From positions 378 to 64,377 of the forward strand of contig DCFQ01000038.1 of assembly GCA_002319915.1 (NCBI GenBank): 64,000 nucleotides of DNA. Reading direction: 5' to 3'. Each line of letters opens with the position of its first letter. Positions within the stretch are counted from its first letter, which is position 1. This DNA is from Bacteroidales bacterium UBA1800. GTDB lineage: Bacteria > Bacteroidota > Bacteroidia > Bacteroidales > VadinHA17. The notes beneath the pieces are model-generated. The model saw only the letters and a list, made by a program, of their open reading frames with translations. It had not been told where the DNA came from and searched no databases. This document shows positions 16,431 to 23,837 of this stretch, one piece after another. Position numbers and translations under genes: made by a program.

Positions 16431-17582
16431 ATGTTTTGGAGGATACTGGTACTGCAAACGACTCTGTCAGTTTATTGCTGCGTAGCAACCGGCCAGGTGA
16501 GGATCAGGGTCTTTTCTGACAAACCCACCGTATCTGCTATTCTTACCCCTGTCAGGGGAGAATACCTTCTTGATATATTTGATGGAAAGCCGGTGCCTCT
16601 TAAAACCAGTGAGCCTGTCATCCTGGAACGTTACGACGGGAGGATCGCCGTCAAGACAAGAAATTCCGGGAGTTTTATTTGTGATTCGCTGATCGTAAGT
16701 CCATTAGCCGGGAATTCCGAGTTTTCGCTCCGGAACAATTCCTCACCTCCGGTCAGGCAGGTCTATTGCGGCGACCTCCGGTGCTACCCGGATCTTGGCA
16801 AGATCATCCTTGTCAATACCTGCGATATTGAACAGTATATCGCCGGGGTGGTAAAAGCCGAAGGCGGAAGCGGAAGGTATATCGAATACATCAAGAGCCA
16901 GGCCCTTCTCGCTCGGACATATATGTACAAGTATTTCTACCGTCATTCGCTCGACAGGTATAATCTTTGCGACAATACGCATTGCCAGGCTTTTAACGGC
17001 ATTACAAATGATTCGATTATCATCAGGGCTGCAATGGAGACGAAAGGGCTGGTCGTTCTGGACAGGGACAGTATGCTAATCAATTCGGCGTTCCATTCAA
17101 ACTGCGGGGGAGAAACCTGTTCTTCCGGGGATGTCTGGCTTTCGGATTACTCATACCTTAAAAAGGTGACAGATCCCTATTGCAGGGCAGGCCGGAACGC
17201 CGTATGGACCAGGTCCATACCCCTTCAGGAATGGAAAGCATACCTTGTTTCCTCGGGCTGGTCAGGTTCCATGGCCGACCCTTCACTATTTGGATTTTCC
17301 CAGCTCACCAGGCAGAAGGATTACAGGATAGGTTCATTTTCACTTCCATTCAGCAAGATCAGGAATGATCTGAAGCTGCGATCAGCATTCTTTTCAGTGT
17401 TGGTCAATGACAATATGGTAACCCTGAAGGGCAGGGGATACGGGCATGGAGTCGGGCTATGCCAGGAAGGAGCAATGGTGATGGCAGCAAAAGGACTAAA
17501 ATACAGTGATATAATACGGTTTTACTTTTCCGGTGTAATTATTACAGACGTTAAATTTATTAAGCCTGCTGCTCAAATTTAA
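16431..17582 (+). CDS. SpoIID/LytB domain protein
   Basis: Exported protein of 383 residues with a short signal peptide (MFWRILVLQTTLSVYCCVATG). The SpoIID core spans about residues 125-380: IEQYIAGVVKAEGG, SQALLARTYMYKY, HCQAFNGI and, near the C-terminus, GRGYGHGVGLCQEGA. SpoIID proteins cleave peptidoglycan glycan strands stripped of peptides; homologues occur widely in non-sporulating Bacteroidota, where the role is in cell-wall turnover. The gene is preceded by a repeat-rich gap and followed after 90 bases by gldF. Confidence 0.87.
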   Translation: MFWRILVLQTTLSVYCCVATGQVRIRVFSDKPTVSAILTPVRGEYLLDIFDGKPVPLKTSEPVILERYDGRIAVKTRNSGSFICDSLIVSPLAGNSEFSLRNNSSPPVRQVYCGDLRCYPDLGKIILVNTCDIEQYIAGVVKAEGGSGRYIEYIKSQALLARTYMYKYFYRHSLDRYNLCDNTHCQAFNGITNDSIIIRAAMETKGLVVLDRDSMLINSAFHSNCGGETCSSGDVWLSDYSYLKKVTDPYCRAGRNAVWTRSIPLQEWKAYLVSSGWSGSMADPSLFGFSQLTRQKDYRIGSFSLPFSKIRNDLKLRSAFFSVLVNDNMVTLKGRGYGHGVGLCQEGAMVMAAKGLKYSDIIRFYFSGVIITDVKFIKPAAQI

Positions 17583-17646
17583 TGTTAAAACACAGGGTTC
17601 TGGATTCGGATTTTAACAGCAGGTATCGGGAAGGACAGGATATTTG

Positions 17647-17654
17647 TAACTTTG
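17647..17654 (+). promoter_or_regulatory. Possible -7 element of gldF operon
   Basis: TAACTTTG fits TAnnTTTG and lies 18 bases before the ATG at 17673. No TTG at the expected upstream distance was found. Confidence 0.3.
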
Positions 17655-17672
17655 GAAACCTAATTGAAAATA

Positions 17673-18416
17673 ATGTTTGCCATTTTCAGGAAAGAGATCA
17701 ACGGGTTCTTCAGCAGTCTGACCGGCTACATTGTCATTGCCGTGTTTCTGCTGATCAATTCCCTCTTTATGTGGATATTCCCCGGGCAATGGAATATCCT
17801 CGACAGCGGTTATGCAAGCCTGGACACACTGTTTTTTATTTCGCCCTGGGTATTCCTTTTCCTTGTGCCGGCCGTGACAATGAGGATGATTGCTGAGGAG
17901 AAGCGTCTCGGAACACTGGAACTGATCTACTCCAGGCCTCTTTCGGAAAGGGAGCTCATCTACGGAAAATACCTGGCTTCAGTTGTTCTGGTGCTCCTGG
18001 CATTGATCCCCGGACTTGTATATTTCCTGTCGGTATGGCTCCTTGGGGAGACTCCCGGGAATCTCGATGAGGGAGCAACATGGGGAGCATTCATAGGCCT
18101 GTTCTTTCTCGCCGCCGTTTATGCTTCAGCCGGGTTATTTGCTTCTTCATTGACAGATAACCAGGTAATTGCATTTATAATTGCAGTGCTGATATCGTTT
18201 GTCATGTTCAGCGGATTTGATTCCCTTGCCTACCTGCCCGGACTTAAAAAGGTCGATGAGGTGATAATAAGACTTGGGATTAACGAGCATTACAAATCGA
18301 TGAGCAGGGGAGTCCTTGATCTCGGCGACATCGTATATTTCATTGCCGTCGTAGTTGTATTCAACGAAGCCACGAGGCTCGTCCTCATGTCGCGCAAATG
18401 GAAAAAAAGGAGCTGA
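17673..18416 (+). CDS. gldF: Gliding-type ABC transporter permease GldF
   Basis: ABC-2-type permease with six predicted transmembrane segments, about 247 residues. The segments EEKRLGTLELIYSRPLSE and LIYGKYLASVVLVL are typical of GldF/NosY-type permeases. Start set at ATG 17673; a TTG three codons earlier (17664) is also in frame. GldF and GldG form the membrane part of an ABC transporter needed for gliding in some Flavobacteriia, but the pair also occurs in non-gliding Bacteroidota. The ATPase gene gldA is not in the window. Confidence 0.88.
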   Translation: MFAIFRKEINGFFSSLTGYIVIAVFLLINSLFMWIFPGQWNILDSGYASLDTLFFISPWVFLFLVPAVTMRMIAEEKRLGTLELIYSRPLSERELIYGKYLASVVLVLLALIPGLVYFLSVWLLGETPGNLDEGATWGAFIGLFFLAAVYASAGLFASSLTDNQVIAFIIAVLISFVMFSGFDSLAYLPGLKKVDEVIIRLGINEHYKSMSRGVLDLGDIVYFIAVVVVFNEATRLVLMSRKWKKRS

Positions 18417-18419
18417 TCT

Positions 18420-20138
18420 ATGACTGAAATGAGCAAGACAAAGGATATCAGGCCAAGGAGCTGGCTCCAGTTTGCCACTTCTGTGGCGATCGTTCTGCTG
18501 ATTGCCGTAATCGCCTCGCTCCTGATGGTCAGGATTGACCTGACAAGCGACAGGCGCTTCTCGCTTTCGGCCCCTACACGGAAAATCCTGTCGGGACTCA
18601 AGAACGACATCTATATCCAGGTTTATCTTGAGGGTGAAATGCCTATTCCCTTTAAGCGGCTCAGACGCTCTGTGAAGGAAATGCTTGATGAGTTCAGGAT
18701 CGCTTCCGGGAGAAGGATCGACTATGAGTTCATCAATCCTTCAGCCGGTGCGGATGTAAAGCAAAGGAACGTACAATACCAGTCGCTGCTGTCAAAAGGG
18801 CTCAACCCGGTGAATATCCAGGCGGGAGATGCCGAAGGAGGATCGAGCCAGAAGATAATTTTCCCGGGCATGATCGTCAATTACAACGGGATTGAGGTCC
18901 CGGTAAATTTCCTTAAGAACAATCCTGCAGCCACTGCGGAAGAGAACCTTCTCCATTCCGAGGAAGGTCTTGAATACGATATGATCCAGACGATCTCGAC
19001 CCTTAGTGCCGATACCATCTACAGGATTGCATTCCTCGAGGGCCAGGGCGAGATCCCTGAAGCCGGGGTCGCCGACATAACTCTTAACCTTGCCAGGTTT
19101 TTCACTGTCGACAGGGGTACCATTAACGGGATGCCCGGAGTTCTCGACAAATACGCCGCAGTTATTGTTGCAGGTCCGGAGGACCAGTTCAGGGAGGAGG
19201 ATAAATATGTCCTCGATCAGTACATCATGAACGGGGGTAAGGTGGTCTGGCTGATAGATGAGGTGAATGTGAATACCGACAGCCTGGTTTGGGGAGAAAC
19301 GGCTGCCCTTTACAAGCCGCTGAATATCGAGGACCAGCTGTTCAGGTACGGGGCAAGGATCAACCCGGTGATTGTTCAGGACCTCAATTGTGTGACTATC
19401 AGGCTCAAAATGATGACAGGTAATACACGTCAGCAGATCGTTCCGGTGCCATGGTATTATTTCCCGAAGCTCATCCCCGATAAGGATAATCCCGTGACCA
19501 GGAACCTCAACAAGGTGGAGGGCAGGTTTGTGAGTTATATCGACACCGTGGGACTCGACGGAAAGATCCGGAAGAGCATACTTCTCAGGACATCCTCCAA
19601 CTCCCGCGTCCTTACTCCTCCATTCATGGTGAGCCTTAAAGAGGCTGAATCACCCCCTGACGAAAGGACCTTCAACAAGTCAGGGCTGGCTGTTGCAGTT
19701 CTCCTGGAAGGAAATTTCACGTCGGCATTCAGGAACAGGTTTGTTCCGCCGCTGAGGGGGACAATGGCCGGGAATCCCAGGAGTGAGAGTGTCAGAACTA
19801 AAATGATCGTGATCTCCGATGCCGACATAATAAGAAATGATGTGCAGGTAACGGCCAATGGCCCGGCTCCCGCATCACAGCTGGGGCTTGACAGGTACAC
19901 GAGTGAGATGTACGGCAACAGGGACTTTATCGTCAATTGCATGAATTACCTGGTGGATGATAACGGCATCATGAACCTCAGGTCGCGGGAGCTGAAGCTG
20001 AGGCTTCTCGACAAAGCCAGGATCAGGAATGAACGGCTTGAATGGCAGCTTATTAACCTGGTCGGCCCGGTGCTGCTGGTGATCCTCTCCGGCCTTGTTT
20101 ACTCTTACTTCAGGAAAAGAAAATATGCAAGGCCTTAA
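18420..20138 (+). CDS. gldG: Gliding motility-associated ABC transporter substrate-binding protein GldG
   Basis: Protein of 572 residues with one N-terminal transmembrane segment (about 15-38), a large periplasmic part and a C-terminal transmembrane segment (about 540-562). The LTSDRRFSLSAPTRKIL motif after the first membrane segment and the GQGEIPEAG stretch are typical of the GldG/DUF4350-like family. It begins three bases after gldF and its end overlaps the next gene by 14 bases. Confidence 0.88.
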   Translation: MTEMSKTKDIRPRSWLQFATSVAIVLLIAVIASLLMVRIDLTSDRRFSLSAPTRKILSGLKNDIYIQVYLEGEMPIPFKRLRRSVKEMLDEFRIASGRRIDYEFINPSAGADVKQRNVQYQSLLSKGLNPVNIQAGDAEGGSSQKIIFPGMIVNYNGIEVPVNFLKNNPAATAEENLLHSEEGLEYDMIQTISTLSADTIYRIAFLEGQGEIPEAGVADITLNLARFFTVDRGTINGMPGVLDKYAAVIVAGPEDQFREEDKYVLDQYIMNGGKVVWLIDEVNVNTDSLVWGETAALYKPLNIEDQLFRYGARINPVIVQDLNCVTIRLKMMTGNTRQQIVPVPWYYFPKLIPDKDNPVTRNLNKVEGRFVSYIDTVGLDGKIRKSILLRTSSNSRVLTPPFMVSLKEAESPPDERTFNKSGLAVAVLLEGNFTSAFRNRFVPPLRGTMAGNPRSESVRTKMIVISDADIIRNDVQVTANGPAPASQLGLDRYTSEMYGNRDFIVNCMNYLVDDNGIMNLRSRELKLRLLDKARIRNERLEWQLINLVGPVLLVILSGLVYSYFRKRKYARP

Positions 20139-21111
20139 ACCTGGTCGGAAAGCATTGGCAATTGCTACGGCACTGGTCATCCTGGCGGTCGTGGCGGTTC
20201 TTCTGATGAGGGGAAGATCACCTTTCGGGGGGAAGAATACTACGTTTGCAGTCAGCCCCGTAACCGGGATCTCACGGATCGAAATCTCCGATGATAAATG
20301 CAAGGTTACCCTCGTGAAAAAGGCCGGCGGATGGTCGGTAAATGAAAAATATGAAGCCAGGAAAGGTGCGGTCAACGACCTGCTAGTCATACTGGCGGAA
20401 ATGCAGATAAAATCACCGGTCAGCCGGAAGATGTTCTATGAAGAGATCACGGCAAAAGGTTTTTCCCCAGTAAAGGTAAGGGTCTTTCATGCGGCAAGGC
20501 TGATCAGGTCCTTCTTCGTTTACAGGACCGGATCGAACCCGTACGGAAATATAATGAAGATGAGAGCAGCCTCCAAACCGTTCATTGTCAGCTTGCCAGG
20601 CATGGAGGCAGAGCTGGGTTCAGCCTTCAGCACCGACCCGCTGTACTGGCAGCCGTTTGTGCTCTTTGACCAGCTGCCTTCAGAAATATCCTCGGTAACC
20701 CTGGAGAACGGGACGGATCCTTCTTCATCCTTCACCATTACAAACACGGCAAACACTTTCTCTCTGAGCAATCTCAGCAGCGGGCTCACAGGCTGGGACA
20801 CCGCCCGTGTAATAAGGTACCTGACCTATTTCACCCATGTTCCCTTCGAGGCGCCTGCAACCGGTTTGACGGCGACGGAAAAGGAAGAGATCATCAAAAC
20901 AAGCCCGCTGTACACAATAACCCTTGTCAGGAAGGACGGCGGGAAGCTGCAGGTGACGCTCCGGGATAGGTGGATCAGTCAAAACGGGGTAAGGTCAAGA
21001 GACACTGACAGGCTGTGGGCCGTGATCAATGGAAGGGAAGAGCTTTTTATCGTCAGGTATGTGGATATTGACCCTATCCTGAAAAAGAGTTCCTATTTCT
21101 TTCCGGGATAA
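20125..21111 (+). CDS. DUF4340 domain protein
   Basis: Protein of 328 residues with an N-terminal membrane anchor (about 8-26) and a periplasmic body that looks like DUF4340, a family commonly found beside GldG-type ABC components. Start at ATG 20125 is preferred over the in-frame ATG 20095 because it gives a normal anchor sequence; it overlaps gldG by 14 bases. It probably works with GldF/GldG as an accessory of the transporter. Its own biochemical role is unknown. Confidence 0.75.
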   Translation: MQGLKPGRKALAIATALVILAVVAVLLMRGRSPFGGKNTTFAVSPVTGISRIEISDDKCKVTLVKKAGGWSVNEKYEARKGAVNDLLVILAEMQIKSPVSRKMFYEEITAKGFSPVKVRVFHAARLIRSFFVYRTGSNPYGNIMKMRAASKPFIVSLPGMEAELGSAFSTDPLYWQPFVLFDQLPSEISSVTLENGTDPSSSFTITNTANTFSLSNLSSGLTGWDTARVIRYLTYFTHVPFEAPATGLTATEKEEIIKTSPLYTITLVRKDGGKLQVTLRDRWISQNGVRSRDTDRLWAVINGREELFIVRYVDIDPILKKSSYFFPG

Positions 21112-21249
21112 GATTTTGTTTGAGGTTAAGACTTTTTTTTGTAATATTGATTGTTCGGAAATTGTCCTGAATAACTCTTCAATTAATCTGTAATCAGTAA
21201 GTTGAGGAATAGCCGCGGACCTGTTAATTAACATTAAACCAGATATAAA

Positions 21250-22380
21250 ATGAAATTTGTCGTATCAAGCACTGAACTTCTGGGCCACCTTCAGGCCATC
21301 AGCAGGGTTATCAGCTCAAAGAATACTCTTCCCATCCTGGACAATTTCCTGTTCAACCTCGCCGGAAATGACCTCGAGATAACCGCTTCGGACCTCGAAT
21401 CGACGCTTATTACCAGGATGAAGCTTGAGAATGCCGATGGGGATGGTACGATAGCAATACCGGCAAGGATCCTGCTCGAAACCCTCAAAGAGTTCCCCGT
21501 TCAGCCGCTTGCATTTGACATCAATGCAGAAACACTCTCGGTGGTTATCACATCCGAGAATGGGAAATTCAATGTCGTGGGGCAGAATGGCATCGATTTT
21601 CCTGCACTGCCTGCCATCAAAAAGGACAAAAGGTACTCCTTCGAGATCAGTGCGTCAGTCCTTCTGTCGGGGATCAACAAGACCCTCTTTGCCACCGCCG
21701 ACGATGAACTGAGGCCGGTGATGGGCGGTATTTTCGTCGAGGCTTCTCCTGAGAAGATAACCTTTGTGGCATCCGATGCCCACAAGCTTGTAAGGTATCA
21801 GAGGTCTGATGCAAAGGCAGATGACAGCTCTTCATTCATTCTTCCCAAGAAACCAGCTTCCCTTCTGAAGAATATTCTGCCGAAGGAAGAAGGTTCGGTG
21901 ACTGTCGAATTCGACGATAAGAATGCCTTTTTCAACCTCACTGACCACAAAATAGTTTGCAGGCTCGTTGAGGGCAATTACCCGAACTACAATTCTGTCA
22001 TCCCGAAAAATAATCCCAGGAAGATCTCCATCGACCGTGTTGAATTCTATAATACCCTCAAAAGAGTTTCGGTATTCTCGAACCAGGCCAGCAATCTTGT
22101 CAAGCTTCAGCTGAAAGGCAACCAGGTGATGGTCTCCGCCCAGGATATCGATTTCTCGATAAGCGCATATGAAAAAATCAAGTGCCAGTATGCAGGGGAA
22201 GATATTGAAATCGGTTTCAAATCAGTCTTCCTTCTGGAGATCCTTGCCAACATATCTTCACAGGATGTCACGATCGAGCTGGCTGATCCCACCAGGGCGG
22301 GCCTCTTCCTCCCGGGCGACAATGAAAACCAGGAGGAGGACCTTCTGATGCTCCTTATGCCAATGATGATAAACGCCTGA
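21250..22380 (+). CDS. dnaN: DNA polymerase III beta subunit (sliding clamp)
   Basis: Sliding clamp of 376 residues, three-domain length, cytoplasmic. Recognisable features are the start MKFVVSSTELLGHLQAI, NTLPILDNFLF near residues 26-36, the NGKFNVVGQ/FPALP region around 96-112, and the C-terminal LLMLLMPMMIN in the place of the family's (V)MPM(R/M)-type tail, which forms part of the peptide-binding pocket. It is followed four bases later by a DnaQ-like exonuclease gene. It is not next to dnaA. Confidence 0.95.
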   Translation: MKFVVSSTELLGHLQAISRVISSKNTLPILDNFLFNLAGNDLEITASDLESTLITRMKLENADGDGTIAIPARILLETLKEFPVQPLAFDINAETLSVVITSENGKFNVVGQNGIDFPALPAIKKDKRYSFEISASVLLSGINKTLFATADDELRPVMGGIFVEASPEKITFVASDAHKLVRYQRSDAKADDSSSFILPKKPASLLKNILPKEEGSVTVEFDDKNAFFNLTDHKIVCRLVEGNYPNYNSVIPKNNPRKISIDRVEFYNTLKRVSVFSNQASNLVKLQLKGNQVMVSAQDIDFSISAYEKIKCQYAGEDIEIGFKSVFLLEILANISSQDVTIELADPTRAGLFLPGDNENQEEDLLMLLMPMMINA

Positions 22381-22383
22381 TAA

Positions 22384-23163
22384 TTGGAACTTAAACTTCG
22401 GCGGCCAATAGCTTTCCTGGATATCGAAACAACCGGTATAAATGTTTCGACCGACCGGATTGTCGAGATATCCGTCCTTAAGATCAGCCCCAGCGGAAAG
22501 GAAGAATGGCTGGTATCCAGGGTGAATCCCGACATGCCGATCCCTCCCAAATCTACTGCCATCCATGGCATCACTGACCAGGATATTGAGAAAGCTCCAA
22601 GATTCAAGGAAATCGCGAAAAGACTCGGGGCATTTCTCGAAGGTTGCGATCTTGCAGGCTACAATGCCATAAAATTCGATATTCCCGTCCTGGCTGAGGA
22701 GTTCCTCAGGGTGAACATCGATTTTAATTTCAGGAAAAGAAGGTATATAGATGTCCAGGTCATTTTTCACAAGAAGGAACAAAGGACCCTTTCTGCGGCC
22801 TACCAGTTCTATTGCAACAAGAATCTTGAAAATGCCCACAGTTCAAAAGCCGACACTTCTGCAACATTTGAGGTCCTGAAGGCCCAGCTCGACAGGTATG
22901 CCGACCTTGAAAACGATATCGAAAAGCTTGCCGACTACAGCGCGTTCAATAATATCGCCGATTTCGCCGGAAGGATTATTTTTGATGAGAACGGCGTGGA
23001 GGTCTTCAATTTTGGAAAGCACAAGGGGAAATCCGTGGAGCTTGTCCTGAATGAGGAACCGGCCTACTATGCCTGGATGATGAACGGAGACTTCCCTCTC
23101 TACACCAAAAAGGTGCTTACTGAGATCAAGCTCAGGTTGTTTGGCCAGGCAAATAAGGGATGA
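22384..23163 (+). CDS. DnaQ-like 3'-5' exonuclease
   Basis: DEDDh exonuclease of 259 residues. ExoI motif DIETTG is at 13-18, ExoII NAIKFDIPVL at 94-103 (Asp99), and ExoIII with His152 and Asp157 in HSSKADTSAT. The C-terminal part contains FGKHKGK near 218-224 followed by YYAWMM, like the ExoX C-terminal domain. The predicted start is TTG, three bases after the dnaN stop, because no ATG gives the full ExoI motif. The link to dnaN suggests a proofreading or repair role with the clamp, which is an inference. Confidence 0.87.
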   Translation: MELKLRRPIAFLDIETTGINVSTDRIVEISVLKISPSGKEEWLVSRVNPDMPIPPKSTAIHGITDQDIEKAPRFKEIAKRLGAFLEGCDLAGYNAIKFDIPVLAEEFLRVNIDFNFRKRRYIDVQVIFHKKEQRTLSAAYQFYCNKNLENAHSSKADTSATFEVLKAQLDRYADLENDIEKLADYSAFNNIADFAGRIIFDENGVEVFNFGKHKGKSVELVLNEEPAYYAWMMNGDFPLYTKKVLTEIKLRLFGQANKG

Positions 23164-23771
23164 AAATAATCTGCATAGGGCTCAATTACAGGAAGCATGC
23201 CGCTGAACTGGGTCGTCCGCTGCCTGTCTCGCCGGTTGTCTTCCTCAAGCCTGATTCATGTATCCTGAAGAACAACAAGCCATTTTTTCTGCCCGATTTT
23301 TCTGAAGATATACAATACGAAATAGAGGTAGTGGTTAAGATCACCAGGCTGGGAAAAGGAATTGAACCCGGATTTGCATCAAGATACTATGGTGAGCTGA
23401 CAGTAGGGATAGATATAACGGCAAGGGACATCCAGAATCGCATGTCGGACGCAAGGCTCCCCTGGGAGCTTTCCAAATGCTTCGACGGGGCAGCCCCTCT
23501 CGGAAAGTTCATCCCGCTCACATCAGTCAAGAATATTGATGATCTGAATTTCAGGCTCGATATTAACGGGAAAACCGTTCAGTCAGGGAATACGTCTGAT
23601 ATGGTATTCAGTACCAATAAAATAGTGTCGTTTGTGTCCCGCTATTTCACGCTTAAGACCGGGGATCTTATCTTCACCGGAACCCCTCCGGGAGTAGGGC
23701 CCCTAAGGAGAAACGACCACCTGGAAGGTTACCTGGAGGACCAGCAGCTGCTGGATTTCAGGATAAAATGA
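23160..23771 (+). CDS. Fumarylacetoacetate hydrolase family protein
   Basis: FAH-superfamily protein of 203 residues, a short single-domain form. Seen: IGLNYRKHAAELG at 6-18, FLKPDSC near 28-34, the metal-binding region YEIEVVVKI with both glutamates near 57-65, GIDITARDIQ, and the C-terminal GDLIFTGTPPGVG. Such proteins hydrolyse or decarboxylate 2-oxo acids such as oxaloacetate or acylpyruvates. It overlaps the exonuclease gene by four bases (ATGA). Its substrate is not determined. Confidence 0.9.
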   Translation: MKIICIGLNYRKHAAELGRPLPVSPVVFLKPDSCILKNNKPFFLPDFSEDIQYEIEVVVKITRLGKGIEPGFASRYYGELTVGIDITARDIQNRMSDARLPWELSKCFDGAAPLGKFIPLTSVKNIDDLNFRLDINGKTVQSGNTSDMVFSTNKIVSFVSRYFTLKTGDLIFTGTPPGVGPLRRNDHLEGYLEDQQLLDFRIK

Positions 23772-23777
23772 ATTCCA

Positions 23778-23832
23778 CTCATCTCCTCCGTGCCTCTCAG
23801 TGTCTCCTCCGTGCTCTCCGTGTAAGTTTTTA
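23778..23832. repeat. Dispersed intergenic repeat, cacggag family, copy 2
   Basis: The whole 66-base gap between two convergent genes is occupied by units of CTCCGTG (minus-strand reading CACGGAG), in the order TCCTCCGTGCC, TCTCAGTGTC, TCCTCCGTGC, TCTCCGTGTAA. It shares these units with copies at 5577, 42840 and 51802. Confidence 0.65.
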
Positions 23833-23837
23833 GGGAT

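Noticed and set aside
17582..17896. Frame of 104 codons before and within gldF
   Set aside because: It overlaps gldF in another frame for most of its length and has no protein-like pattern.
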